From: JAICUY01 sp035708065
GTDB lineage: Bacteria > Chloroflexota > Limnocylindria > QHBO01
Direction of reading: 5' to 3'
Length of the DNA stretch: 64,000 nucleotides
NCBI GenBank assembly: GCA_035708065.1
Contig: DASSTC010000057.1
Span: forward strand, 17,425-81,424
Part shown: positions 16,342-25,341 of the stretch, in pieces
How the letters are laid out: each line of letters begins with the position of its first letter
Numbering within the stretch: position 1 is the first letter of the stretch
The notes under the pieces: generated by a model
Databases searched by the model: none
Told to the model about the DNA's origin: nothing
Seen by the model: the letters and a program-made list of their open reading frames with translations, nothing else
Translations under genes and position numbers: made by a program

Positions 16342-17223
16342 GTGCCCGCAGTTCACATCCAGCATCGGACCGGCCGCGCCCTCGGCTGGCGCCAGCGTGC
16401 CGCGATCGGTGCGTTCCTGGCGCTCCTGCTCGTCGGCCTGCTGCCCGGGCTGGTGGCCGCCGGTGGACCGGTCGCCGGCGCCGATGTCGAGCATGCCGCC
16501 ACGGGCAAGGGTCCGCCGGCCCCAGCTCCCATCGGGTACGACGTCAGCTATCCGCAGTGCGACGACGTGCTGCCCGCCAACGTTGCCTTCGGGATCGTTG
16601 GCGTGAACCGCGGGATCGTGTTCAGCCCGAATCCGTGCCTCGGCGCCGGGAATCGGCCAAGCCAGCTGGCGTGGGCTGGAACCGACGCCGAGCTGTATGC
16701 CAACACCGGCAACCCCGGGCCGGACGTGTCGTCCCACTGGCCCGTCGGGCAGATTGAGCCGCGCGTGTGCGACGCGGCGACTCCGGATTCGGCCGGATGC
16801 GCCTTCGACTACGGCTTGAACGCCGCTGCCGACTCGTACGCCACGGCGGTGGCGGCGTACGTCTCGCTGGGCTGGGCGGATGCCGGTGTGACGCGGACGC
16901 CGGTCGCCAACCACTGGTGGCTCGACGTCGAGACCGCCAACTCGTGGCGCGACGACACGTCGCTGAACGTCGCCGCGCTGCAGGGGGCGGTTGCCTACCT
17001 CGAGTCCGTCGACGTCGCGAGCGTCGGCTTCTACTCCGCGCCGCGGATGTGGAGCCGCATCACGGGCGACACCGACGCGTTCGCCGGCTATCGAAGCTGG
17101 GTCGCCGGGGCGAGCACGCTGCAGGGCGCGCAGCGGAATTGCCGGGGCGACGGCTTCACCCGTGGCGGCGTGGAGCTGGCGCAGTACTTCTCAGGCGGGT
17201 TCGACGCCGACCATCGCTGCTGA
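16342..17223 (+). CDS. Secreted GH25-like/DUF1906-type TIM-barrel protein
   Basis: 293 residues. A basic n-region then AAIGAFLALLLVGLLPGLVAAG forms a Sec signal, so the protein is exported. The mature domain opens GYDVSYPQCDDVLP, with a later VGVNRGIVFSPNPCL and WWLDVETANSWRDD. These are strand ends of the lysozyme-like barrel found in GH25 and related glycoside-hydrolase-like proteins. Catalysis is unproven. Six cysteines suggest disulfides. Its 3' end overlaps the convergent kinase gene by 33 bp. Confidence 0.75.
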   Translation: MPAVHIQHRTGRALGWRQRAAIGAFLALLLVGLLPGLVAAGGPVAGADVEHAATGKGPPAPAPIGYDVSYPQCDDVLPANVAFGIVGVNRGIVFSPNPCLGAGNRPSQLAWAGTDAELYANTGNPGPDVSSHWPVGQIEPRVCDAATPDSAGCAFDYGLNAAADSYATAVAAYVSLGWADAGVTRTPVANHWWLDVETANSWRDDTSLNVAALQGAVAYLESVDVASVGFYSAPRMWSRITGDTDAFAGYRSWVAGASTLQGAQRNCRGDGFTRGGVELAQYFSGGFDADHRC

Positions 17224-18933
17224 TAATGACGCGCCAGGCAGACCGATGCTGAACGTGCTGCCCTGCTCGCTGCCGGGGCTCGATGCCCGGATCCAGCCGC
17301 CGTGGCGGTTCACGATCTCGCGACACACCGCCAGGCCCATGCCCATGCCCGCGGCACGCACGTTGGCGTCGCGCGTGCGGTGGAACGGCTGGAAGATCGC
17401 CTCGAGCTGATCGGCCGGGATGCCCAGGCCGGTGTCGCTGATGTCGATGCGTGCCTCGTCGCCGTCGAGCCACAGCCGGAGGTTGACCGCATCGCCGTCC
17501 GATGAGTACTTCAGCGCGTTGTCGAGCACGTTGAACAGCACCTGCTCGATCCGGGTCTCGTCCCAGGTGCCGACGATGTCCCCGTCCTCGGGAAGGTCGA
17601 AGCTCAGGTCGACATTCGTGGCGTAGCGGCCCTCGGTCTGTTGCACGTTGACCCCCTCGAGGGTCGAGCGCACCACGGCGGACAGGTTCATCGGCCGGGG
17701 AACCGGCACGAGCGAGCCCGAATGCAGGCGGGTCACGTCGAGGAGGTCGCCGACGAGCTGGGTGAGTCGCTCGCTGGCGCGATCGACCTGGCGTACCGTC
17801 CGGCCCAGGCGCGCCGCCTCCAGGTTGATCGTCGTCGAACCGGGCGCCGCCTCCCGCTGCCGCTCGACCAGCCGCTCGAGCGACTGCGCGTAGCCGCGCA
17901 CGATGGTCACCGGCGTCAGCAGCTCGTGCGCGGCCACCTGCAGGAAGCGGTCGCGCAGCGTCACCGCATCGGCCGCTTCGCGGTAGAGCCGCGAGTTCTG
18001 CACCGCCAGGCCCGCGCGTGCGCCGAGCAGCTCCGCGACCGACAGGTCGCGGGGACCGTAGCTCCGCTTCGATTCTGAGATGACGAGCGTGATCGCCCCG
18101 ATCACCCGTTCCCCGGCGAGCAGCGGGGCGACGATGGCGGAACGGATGCCGAGCTGGCGCATCAGCTCGACGTACTCGGGCCCGTAGCGTGCCGCATCCG
18201 GCGACGCGGCGAGCTGCTCGTCGGTGACCTCGGCGGCGAGCATGGCCCTGCCGGTCTGCATCACCGAGTACACCCCGGTCGGCGCATCGGGATTCGGCGG
18301 GAAGCGGCTCCGGAACTCCTCGGCGAAGGCGAGCTTCGCCGTATCGCTGTGGTGGATCCCGACGCGCTGGACGCCGCCCTCGTCGTCGAGCACGTCGATC
18401 GCGCACCAGTCCGCGAACACCGGAACGGCCAGGCGGGCGAGGTTGCGCAGCGTCTCCTCGTAATCGAGCGACGCCGACAGCACGGCGCCGGCGTCGGACA
18501 GGAAGCGCAGCGCCTGCGAGGCCTGCTTCTCGTCGGTCACGTCGTGGAACGTGTTCACGACCTGCGTCACCCGGCCGTCGGCGTCGAGGATCGGCTCCGA
18601 GCGGACCACGGCGTAGCGTTCCTCGCCGGTCGCCTTCACCCGGAAGCGCAGCACGATCGGCGGGGAGACCTCGCCGAGCAGGGCACGACGTCCGGGCAGC
18701 TCGTCGCGCTCGAGCGGCGTGCCGTCCTCGTGGAGCAACTGGAAGCGGTCCAGGACCTCACCGGGCGCCGCGTCGAGCAGCTCCTCCAGCTCGGTGAATC
18801 CGATCAACGCCAGGCCTGCCGGATTGGCATAGACCAAACGGCCGCTCGGCTCCTGGATGGTGATTCCCTCGGTGACGCGGGACAGGATCGGGTCGAGCCG
18901 GTCGATCTCGACCAGGGGGTTCTCGGCTGCCAT
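17191..18933 (-). CDS. PAS-GAF sensor histidine kinase
   Basis: 580 residues, cytoplasmic. A PAS domain spans roughly residues 15-135 (IQEPSGRLVYANPAGLAL ... VVNTFHDVTDEKQ). A GAF domain spans about 155-315. The H-box is VAAHELLTPVTIVRGYA near residue 335; the sequence is HELLTP where HELRTP is usual. The ATPase boxes are NVLDNALKYSSDG, ISDTGLGIP and GMGMGLAVCREIV. ATG at 18933 has a GGCGGAG ribosome site 8 nt upstream. It lies 22 bp after a receiver gene, forming a two-component pair with an unknown signal. Confidence 0.92.
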   Translation of the reverse strand: MAAENPLVEIDRLDPILSRVTEGITIQEPSGRLVYANPAGLALIGFTELEELLDAAPGEVLDRFQLLHEDGTPLERDELPGRRALLGEVSPPIVLRFRVKATGEERYAVVRSEPILDADGRVTQVVNTFHDVTDEKQASQALRFLSDAGAVLSASLDYEETLRNLARLAVPVFADWCAIDVLDDEGGVQRVGIHHSDTAKLAFAEEFRSRFPPNPDAPTGVYSVMQTGRAMLAAEVTDEQLAASPDAARYGPEYVELMRQLGIRSAIVAPLLAGERVIGAITLVISESKRSYGPRDLSVAELLGARAGLAVQNSRLYREAADAVTLRDRFLQVAAHELLTPVTIVRGYAQSLERLVERQREAAPGSTTINLEAARLGRTVRQVDRASERLTQLVGDLLDVTRLHSGSLVPVPRPMNLSAVVRSTLEGVNVQQTEGRYATNVDLSFDLPEDGDIVGTWDETRIEQVLFNVLDNALKYSSDGDAVNLRLWLDGDEARIDISDTGLGIPADQLEAIFQPFHRTRDANVRAAGMGMGLAVCREIVNRHGGWIRASSPGSEQGSTFSIGLPGASLSAAMVGVEPA

Positions 18934-18955
18934 TGCCACGGCTCCGCCTCGGTGG

Positions 18956-19330
18956 TCAGCCGGCGCAGAGCTCGTCGACCGTGTTGAGCAGGTCGTCGAG
19001 CTGAAGCGGCTTGCCGAGCCAGCTCCTGGCACCGAGCCTGGGCGCATCGGAGGCGAAGCGTGGGTTGGCCGCGATGATCACGAACGGGATGTCACGCAGC
19101 TGCTCGTCGCGACGCAGCTCCTCGGCGAAATCCCAGCCGTTCATGCGCGGCATCATCAGGTCGAGCAGGATCATGCACGGACGGGACGTGCCACCGCGCA
19201 GGGCATCGAGGGCCGCGGCCCCGTCCGGCGCGGTCATCACCTCGTGTCCCTCGCTGCTCAGCACATCCTCGAGCATCTCGCGAACCGCCGGCTCGTCGTC
19301 GACGACAAGCACGGTGTGGGCCTGGTGCAT
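18956..19330 (-). CDS. Response regulator, single receiver domain
   Basis: 124 residues from ATG at 19330 (HQAHTVLVVDDEPAVREML); upstream in-frame ATGs would add a tail without domain features. VVDDEP forms the acidic pocket, ILLDLMMPRMNG holds the phosphoacceptor Asp, VIIAANPRF the switch region and LGKPLQLDDLL the Lys. No output domain. It precedes the PAS-GAF kinase in the same operon and is the probable phosphorylation partner. Confidence 0.88.
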   Translation of the reverse strand: MHQAHTVLVVDDEPAVREMLEDVLSSEGHEVMTAPDGAAALDALRGGTSRPCMILLDLMMPRMNGWDFAEELRRDEQLRDIPFVIIAANPRFASDAPRLGARSWLGKPLQLDDLLNTVDELCAG

Positions 19331-19365
19331 GTGATCGCCCGCCCCAGCAATCCGCGGGCCAGCCA

Positions 19366-20394
19366 TCAAGGGGCGAGCCGCTCGGCGAGAAAACGTAGCG
19401 CGCTCGGGTAGCGCCACTCGATGTTGGCGTGCGTGCCGTCGAACAGCTCGAACCGGACGGCATCGGTCACGCCGAGCTTCTCGAGCTCGTCGCGAAACGC
19501 CTCCGCGCCGAGGTCGAGGTAGAAGTCATCCGAGCGGCCGGCATCGATCCAGATGGCGCGCATCGAGCGCAGGTCGTCGGCATGTGCGGCGGCCATCCGC
19601 ACCGGGTCCCAGGCGAGCCAGCGCTCCCAGACATCCGGCCGCAGGCGGCCGGTGCGCAGGTCGAACGGAAGCTGGACCGTGCCGTCGGCATCGGCAGAGT
19701 AGCAGGCGGCCATGCAGTACATGTTGAGCAGGGCGCCATCGGTCTTCTTCGGACGCCCCGGGCGTGCGCGCAGGTCCGCCCAGAAGGCGTCGTAGCTGAA
19801 GTCGTACGCGTCGCGCAGCGCGCGGACCGCCTCGCGGATGTCCGGCTGGTAGCTGACCTCGAAGAGCGCGTCGCCCGCGTGGGTCGCCAGCCCGCCGAAC
19901 AGGTCGGGACGCAGCATCGGCGTGACCATGGCGCCGTAGCCGCCGCTCGACTTCCCGGCGATGCCGCGGTGGTCGCGGTCGGCCATGGTCCGGTACCCGG
20001 CATCGACGAACGGCACGACCTCGTCGCACAGGTAGGTGTGGTAGCGGCCGGTCGCCGGGGAGTCGAGGAACTGGCTGCCCCCCAGGCTGGTCCAGCAGTC
20101 GACGAAGACCACGATCGCCGGCGTGGCGCCGCGCTCGGCGAAGGCCGCGTCGATCAGCTCCGGCGGGTTGGGGGCGAATGCCTTGCGGTTGCGCCACATG
20201 TCGAGCTGGCCGGTCAGGCCCTGGATGACATACAGGCTCGGGTAGCGCCGCTCGGCGTCATCGTCGTAGCCGGGCGGGGTGTAGACCCAGATCGGACGCC
20301 GATGCGGGTCGCCCAGCGGATTGCCGGTCAGGGCCTGGCTGTCGATGACGTGCTCGTCCAGGTGACCGGCGAAGTCGCGGCTCCATGGCTGCAT
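19366..20394 (-). CDS. Putative esterase (esterase D-like family)
   Basis: 342 residues. The nucleophile motif is GIAGKSSGGYGAMV (GxSxG near residue 150), following the family's YPSLYVIQGLTGQLDMW and VVFVDCWTSLGGSQF strands. FDGTHANIEWRYP near the C-terminus holds the likely catalytic His. The layout matches the Esterase (EstA/Fes-like) Pfam group, which includes S-formylglutathione hydrolases and mycolyltransferases. No signal peptide. TATGGT 6 nt before ATG suggests a leaderless start. Confidence 0.82.
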   Translation of the reverse strand: MQPWSRDFAGHLDEHVIDSQALTGNPLGDPHRRPIWVYTPPGYDDDAERRYPSLYVIQGLTGQLDMWRNRKAFAPNPPELIDAAFAERGATPAIVVFVDCWTSLGGSQFLDSPATGRYHTYLCDEVVPFVDAGYRTMADRDHRGIAGKSSGGYGAMVTPMLRPDLFGGLATHAGDALFEVSYQPDIREAVRALRDAYDFSYDAFWADLRARPGRPKKTDGALLNMYCMAACYSADADGTVQLPFDLRTGRLRPDVWERWLAWDPVRMAAAHADDLRSMRAIWIDAGRSDDFYLDLGAEAFRDELEKLGVTDAVRFELFDGTHANIEWRYPSALRFLAERLAP

Positions 20395-20423
20395 CCGCGC
20401 ACCATAGCAGCGGCCGCGGGGCG

Positions 20424-21170
20424 TCAGACGGTCTCGCCGGCGATCTCGAAGCGCTGCAGGCGCCGGATGGCGAGGGCGGTGGCTCCCACGAGCAGGATCG
20501 CGCCCACGACGAGCGCGGTCGTCAGGTCGAGCTGCGCATCCAGCACCGTGGTCGGCGCATCCGACAGGGCATCGGCCACGGCGAGCGTGATCTGCCGGAC
20601 GCTCAGCACGCGCGTGCCGGCGAACAGGCCGGCCAGCAGCCCCTCCCAGACCAGGACGTAGAGCAGCCCGAAGATCAGCGCGCGGCTGGTGAGCAGGCTG
20701 AACGCCAGGAACATGGCGACGTAGATCACCGATCCGACGGCGGCCGCCACCACGAAGCCGAGGACGAGGCCATCTGCCGGACCGTGAGCCGCCAGCAGCC
20801 CGGCGAGCAGCACCGGCACGCCGGTGAGCAGCACCGCTCCGCCGGCCGCGACCACGAGCTTGGTCAGCACGACCGACGTGCGCGAGATGGGTTTGGCCAA
20901 CAGGTAGACCGCCGTGCCGTCCTCGATCTCGGCGCCGAGCGCCGCCGTTCCGAGCAGCAGTGCCACGAGCGGCATGAGCACCGCCAGCCCGAAGTTCTGG
21001 AGCAGCCGGCCGGCGAAGCGCTCGCTGCCCGCCTCACCGCCGCTCGCCGCGCGGTTGAGGAAGTAGATGAGCGCCACCAGCACCATCAGTCCGCCGAGCA
21101 GCAGGAGGAGCAGCAGCCGGCGGCGGCCGAGCAGCTGGCGGAGCGTCAGGCGCGCGATGACGGCGTTCAT
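20424..21170 (-). CDS. ABC-2 type permease
   Basis: 248 residues with six hydrophobic segments and a basic N-terminus (LTLRQLLGRRRLLLLLLLGG). The segment GAEIEDGTAVYLLAKPISRTSVVLTK is the cytoplasmic motif typical of ABC2_membrane_2 permeases. It is the last of four genes (two ATPases, two permeases) in one minus-strand operon, probably a heteromeric exporter or two related ones. Substrate unknown. Confidence 0.85.
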   Translation of the reverse strand: MNAVIARLTLRQLLGRRRLLLLLLLGGLMVLVALIYFLNRAASGGEAGSERFAGRLLQNFGLAVLMPLVALLLGTAALGAEIEDGTAVYLLAKPISRTSVVLTKLVVAAGGAVLLTGVPVLLAGLLAAHGPADGLVLGFVVAAAVGSVIYVAMFLAFSLLTSRALIFGLLYVLVWEGLLAGLFAGTRVLSVRQITLAVADALSDAPTTVLDAQLDLTTALVVGAILLVGATALAIRRLQRFEIAGETV

Positions 21171-21180
21171 GCCCCGATGC

Positions 21181-22167
21181 TCATCGGCGCACCAGGTAGC
21201 TGAAGACCGATTCGAGGGACTCGTCGGTCGGCAGCAGCTCGTGGAGCGACACGCCGGCGCGGCGTGCCAGGCCGGTGACGCTGCGGCTGAACGCGCCGAA
21301 GTCGGTGCTGCGCACGGTCAGCATCCCGTCGTCGAGCGATACGCCGGCGATGCTCGGCTGGGTCACCAGCACCGCGGCGAGAGCCCGGTCGTCCGAGGAG
21401 CGGACCGTGAAGGTGTGCGGCCGGTCGGTCATCAGCCGGCGGATCTCGCGGAAGTCGCCCGAGGCGGCGAGGCGGCCGGCCACGATGACCAGCACCTGCT
21501 CGGCCAGACGGCCGACCTCCTCGAGGATGTGCGAGCTGAACAGGATCGTGCGGCCTTCGGCGGCCATGCGGCGCAGCAGCTCCATCATGTGGAGCCGCTG
21601 CCGCGGGTCCATGCCGTTGAACGGCTCGTCGAGCAGCAGGATCGGCGGGTCGTGGACCAGCGCCGACGCGACCTTGATGCGCTGTCGCATGCCCTTCGAG
21701 TAGGTGCCGATCCGGCGGTCCTCGGTGGCGGCCATCTCCACGTGGCCGATCGCGCGAGTCGCAGCGGCCTCCGGATCCGCAAGCTGGTGCAGGCGCGCGC
21801 TGGCGGTCACGAACTCGCGCCCGGTGAGGAAGGTGTAGGCCGATTCGCGTTCCGGAACCAGGCCGATGCGGCGGTACACCTCCGGGTTGCCGAAGGTCGG
21901 CGTGCCCTCGACCGCCACGCTGCCGGTCGACGGTCGCAGGAAGCCGGACAGCATGTGCAGCAGGGTCGACTTGCCCGCGCCGTTCGGGCCGAGCAGCCCG
22001 GTGACGCCGCCGCTCAGCGAGAAGCTGACGTCGTTGATGGCGACGACGTTGCCGTACCAGCGCGAGACGTGGTCGACGGCCAGCGCCGGCGTCGTGACCG
22101 GTTCGGCCGGCACGACCGGCTCCGCCGGGGCGGGCTCGACGCCAGCGATCGGTGTCGGATCGGTCAT
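21181..22167 (-). CDS. ABC transporter ATP-binding protein
   Basis: 328 residues. A Pro/Glu/Val-rich N-terminal extension of 30 residues precedes the ATPase. Walker A is GPNGAGKST, the signature YSKGMRQRI, Walker B PILLLDEPFNGMDP and the H-loop FSSHILEEV. The ATG overlaps the upstream permease's stop by 4 bp (22164-22167). It likely energises one of the flanking ABC-2 permeases. Confidence 0.92.
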   Translation of the reverse strand: MTDPTPIAGVEPAPAEPVVPAEPVTTPALAVDHVSRWYGNVVAINDVSFSLSGGVTGLLGPNGAGKSTLLHMLSGFLRPSTGSVAVEGTPTFGNPEVYRRIGLVPERESAYTFLTGREFVTASARLHQLADPEAAATRAIGHVEMAATEDRRIGTYSKGMRQRIKVASALVHDPPILLLDEPFNGMDPRQRLHMMELLRRMAAEGRTILFSSHILEEVGRLAEQVLVIVAGRLAASGDFREIRRLMTDRPHTFTVRSSDDRALAAVLVTQPSIAGVSLDDGMLTVRSTDFGAFSRSVTGLARRAGVSLHELLPTDESLESVFSYLVRR

Positions 22168-23069
22168 GCCTGGATCCGCCGGTAGCGGACGACGATCACG
22201 GCGATGCCGACGACCCACACCGCCGCGAGCGCGGCGAGGTACCACCACGCCGGGTTGTCGACGATGCCCTCCCGGTTCGTTGGCATGGCGATGCCGGTGA
22301 ACAGCCACTGGTTGACGGCGTCGGCCACGCCCACCGGGTCGAGCAGCGGCGCCCAGGCGATCGGCGGCGACCCGATGTTGCTCAGCATGGCGCTGACGAT
22401 CGCCGTCACCAGGAAGAAGGCGATGATCGCGCCGGTGGCGTATGCGCGGCGCGGCGTGAACGCGGCGATCGCCAGGCCGATGATCGCCAGCGTCAGCGAG
22501 TAGACCAGCGAGCTGACGGCGATCTGGATCAGCTTCGGCACCTCGTCGCCGAGGGCGGCGAGGACATCGGTCGCCGACAGCACCTTGCCAGCGAACAGCA
22601 CGAGCTGCGGTGCCACGGTGAGCACCAGCAGCGCGGCGGTCAGCGCCGCAAGCTTCGCCGCGGCGTAGTCGAGGCGCAGGATCGCGTGGCTGAAGTAGAG
22701 CGACAGCACCCGGTTGCGCTGGTCGCCGCCGACGAGCTCCGGCGCCTGCGCGGCGACGAACAGGGTGAGCGCCACCTGGATCTGGGACAGGTAGTTGTCG
22801 TAGCTGAACGGCTGGATCGCGTTCCCGACGAGCGCCACGATGCCGACCGCGATCCCTGCGGGGAGCAGTGCGATGATCGTCAGTCCCCACGGCACGATCT
22901 TGGCGCGGCCGCTGCGTCCGAGGCCGAACGCCGCGCGCCAGCTCGACCAGAAGAGCGTGGCGATCGCCGCTCGCCGGCCGAGGCGCGGGCCGTCGTAGCC
23001 CTGGTAGCCGAGGTCGTAGATGGCGCCGCTGCGCGCGGTCGCGGTCGCGGCGCTCGGCTCAGGCTGCAT
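22164..23069 (-). CDS. ABC-2 type permease
   Basis: 301 residues, six membrane segments. The conserved opening YDLGYQGYDGPRLGRRAAI is seen in permeases paired with NatA-like ATPases in actinobacteria and Chloroflexota. APELVGGDQRNRVLSLYFSH is the cytoplasmic loop. It overlaps the upstream ATPase gene by 11 bp and the downstream ATPase gene by 4 bp, so it is tightly coupled to both. Confidence 0.87.
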   Translation of the reverse strand: MQPEPSAATATARSGAIYDLGYQGYDGPRLGRRAAIATLFWSSWRAAFGLGRSGRAKIVPWGLTIIALLPAGIAVGIVALVGNAIQPFSYDNYLSQIQVALTLFVAAQAPELVGGDQRNRVLSLYFSHAILRLDYAAAKLAALTAALLVLTVAPQLVLFAGKVLSATDVLAALGDEVPKLIQIAVSSLVYSLTLAIIGLAIAAFTPRRAYATGAIIAFFLVTAIVSAMLSNIGSPPIAWAPLLDPVGVADAVNQWLFTGIAMPTNREGIVDNPAWWYLAALAAVWVVGIAVIVVRYRRIQA

Positions 23070-23973
23070 CGTCGGCGGCTCCGCTGAACAGGTCCTCGAG
23101 CCGATGGCGGCGCTGCTCCATGCGCAGCAGCGCCAGGTCGAGCTCGTCGACGGTGTCGCGCACGACGTCGTAGGGCTCGGCGTTCGGCAGGTCCACGAGC
23201 ACGATCTGGCCGTCGAGCCGCGCGGTCAGGCCGTGGTCGACCAGGCGTCGCACCAGCAGCTCGGCGCCCTCCTCGACCTCCACCGCCAGCGTGCCGGTGC
23301 GCTCGGTGAACGAGGCGATCGGGGCGGCGCGCAGCAACTTGCCGCCGTCGATGGCCAGCAGGAAGTTGCAGACCCGCTCGATCTCGCCGAGCAGGTGGCT
23401 GGCGACGATGGTGGTGATGCCGAACTCGGTGCCGGTGCGCTTCACCAGGTCGAGCATCTCGTCGCGCCCGGCCGGGTCGAGGCCGTTCGTCGGTTCGTCG
23501 AGGAGCAGGAGCTTCGGGTCGTGGACCAGCGCCTGTGCCAGCTTGACGCGCTGCTTCATGCCGGTCGAGTAGCCGCCGATCGCTCGATAGCGCTCCTCGT
23601 ACAGCCCGACGTGGCGCAGCACCTCGGCGGTTCGCTCGCGGGAGGCATCGGCTGGCAGCCCGGCCATGCGGCCCATGTGCGTGACGAAGTCGGTGGCCGA
23701 CAGGTCCGGTGGCAGCGAGTCGTGTTCCGGCAGGTAGCCGACGAACTGGCGGATCCGGGTCCCCTGCGTCGCGACATCCATGTCCATGACGCTGACGCTG
23801 CCGCTGGTCGGCGCGAGCAGGCCGAGCAGGATCTTGATCAGCGTGCTCTTGCCGGCGCCGTTGGCGCCGACCAGGCCGATGATGCCGGGCTCGACGTCGA
23901 GCGTCAGCCCGTCCAGGGCGGTGACTCCCCCGGGATAACGCTTCGTCAGGGCTCGGGCTGAGATGAGCGGCAT
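23059..23973 (-). CDS. ABC transporter ATP-binding protein
   Basis: 304 residues. Walker A GANGAGKSTL, signature YSTGMKQRVKLAQAL, Walker B KLLLLDEPTNGLDPAG, H-loop VASHLLGEIE. The C-terminal 80 residues contain a small accessory domain ending in ALLRMEQRRHRLEDLFSG, the usual tail of bacterial ABC-2 exporter ATPases. It is the first gene of the four-gene transporter operon. A TAGACT box lies about 10 nt upstream of the ATG. Confidence 0.92.
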   Translation of the reverse strand: MPLISARALTKRYPGGVTALDGLTLDVEPGIIGLVGANGAGKSTLIKILLGLLAPTSGSVSVMDMDVATQGTRIRQFVGYLPEHDSLPPDLSATDFVTHMGRMAGLPADASRERTAEVLRHVGLYEERYRAIGGYSTGMKQRVKLAQALVHDPKLLLLDEPTNGLDPAGRDEMLDLVKRTGTEFGITTIVASHLLGEIERVCNFLLAIDGGKLLRAAPIASFTERTGTLAVEVEEGAELLVRRLVDHGLTARLDGQIVLVDLPNAEPYDVVRDTVDELDLALLRMEQRRHRLEDLFSGAADDAA

Positions 23974-24015
23974 CTGCCGCGTAAGTCTAGCGGGCGCTTC
24001 CCCGCCTCTCGACGG

Positions 24016-25128
24016 TCAGCCGACCGCCGTGCCCAGCAGGGTGCCGATGCCGAACGTCACCGCCGCCGCCGCGAGGCCGAAGCCGACCTGGCGCAGCCCG
24101 GACTGCAGCGCGTGCTTGCCGGTCATCACCGTGATCGCGGCGCCCAGTGCGAAGAGCGCCACGGCCGACAGCACGGCCGAGAGCAGGATCGCGCCGGTAC
24201 CGCTGCCGAGCAGGAACGGGATGACCGGGATGATCGCGCCGAGGGCGAAGAGCACGAACGAAGTGAAAGCGGCGACCCACGCCGATCCGCCGAGCTCGTC
24301 CGGGTCGATCCCCAGCTCCTCGCGGCTCATCGTGTCGAGCGCGATCTGCGGATCGCCGCTGATGATCCGATGCGCCAGGGTGCGCGCCTCGTCCGGCGCC
24401 AATCCCTTCGATTCGTAGATCAGGCGCAGCTCCTCCTCTTCCTCCTCGGGGAAGGCGGCCAGCTCGTCGGCCTCCGTCGCGATCTGGTTGGCGTACAGCT
24501 CGCGTGCGCTCTGGACGCTCAGCCACTCGCCGAGGGCCATCGACAGGGACCCGGCGAGCAGCCCGGCGAGGCCGGCCACGATCACCGCCGCGCCGCCCGA
24601 GCTCGCGCCGGCGACGCCCATGACCAGGCTGAAGTTCGAGACGAGGCCGTCGTTCGCGCCGAGCACCGCGGCGCGCAGCGCGTTGCCGCCGATGCCGCGG
24701 TGGCGACCCTCGAAGCGGGCCAGCGTCGCGCCGCTCGCGCCCCCGGTGATGTTGTGCAGCAGCCGGGCGTGCGATCGCTCATCGGCAGGCAGTGACGTGC
24801 CGGCAGCCTCCGGCTGGTCGTCGTACATCGTCCGCCCCTGGCGTTCCTGGGTGGCCATGATCGGCGCGACCAGCCCGGCGCCGAAGCGGCGCGCGACGAA
24901 GGCCAGGGTGCGCGCCCGCCAGGACGGGCCGGCGACGCCGTCCGCGCCCGCAGCGGCGAGCTGCCGACGCCACAGCTCGCCGTGCCGCTCCTCGACGTCG
25001 CCCATGCGCCGGTACAGCTCGGCCAGTCGATCGTCCCCGGCGCGATCGGCCATCGCGCGGTAGACGTGTGCGCCGTCGACCTCGCCCTGCAGGTTCTCGC
25101 GCCAGCGCGCGACATCCGAGGTGGCCAT
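24016..25128 (-). CDS. VIT1/CCC1-type transporter with rubrerythrin-like N-terminal domain
   Basis: 370 residues. Residues 1-130 form a ferritin-like helical domain with ENLQGEVDGAHVYRAMA and MGDVEERHGELWRRQL (ExxH). The rest is the VIT1/CCC1 membrane domain: NALRAAVLGANDGLVSNFSLVMGVAGA, ALGEWLSVQSARELY and the acidic loop EEEEEELRLIYESKG. The family moves Fe(II) or Mn(II) across membranes. Its place after CopA and a YHS protein suggests a metal-stress operon. The gap to the YHS stop is 2 bp. Confidence 0.88.
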   Translation of the reverse strand: MATSDVARWRENLQGEVDGAHVYRAMADRAGDDRLAELYRRMGDVEERHGELWRRQLAAAGADGVAGPSWRARTLAFVARRFGAGLVAPIMATQERQGRTMYDDQPEAAGTSLPADERSHARLLHNITGGASGATLARFEGRHRGIGGNALRAAVLGANDGLVSNFSLVMGVAGASSGGAAVIVAGLAGLLAGSLSMALGEWLSVQSARELYANQIATEADELAAFPEEEEEELRLIYESKGLAPDEARTLAHRIISGDPQIALDTMSREELGIDPDELGGSAWVAAFTSFVLFALGAIIPVIPFLLGSGTGAILLSAVLSAVALFALGAAITVMTGKHALQSGLRQVGFGLAAAAVTFGIGTLLGTAVG

Positions 25129-25130
25129 GC

Positions 25131-25334
25131 TCAGTGCATGTGCGGGACGTAATCCGGCCCGAAGACCTTCTTCGGGTCGTCGGCGAACTCGAGCAGGCAG
25201 CCGCGGCTGCAGAAGGAGTAGGTCCGTCCGTCGTACTCCGCCGTGCGCCCGTCGGCGCGGGCCTCCTCGGGGTTCACCGCCATGCCGCAGACGGGATCGG
25301 TTTCGAAGTCGGTGCGCTGGTCGAGATCGGTCAT
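25131..25334 (-). CDS. YHS domain protein
   Basis: 67 residues. DPVCGMAVNPEEA followed by YSFCSRGCLLEFADDPKKVFG is the YHS domain, whose Cys residues bind metal. Free YHS proteins commonly accompany copper or heavy-metal P-type ATPases. It sits 7 bp after the CopA-like gene and may pass metal to it. A histidine-rich end (VPHMH) adds possible ligands. Confidence 0.92.
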   Translation of the reverse strand: MTDLDQRTDFETDPVCGMAVNPEEARADGRTAEYDGRTYSFCSRGCLLEFADDPKKVFGPDYVPHMH

Positions 25335-25341
25335 CGGTCAT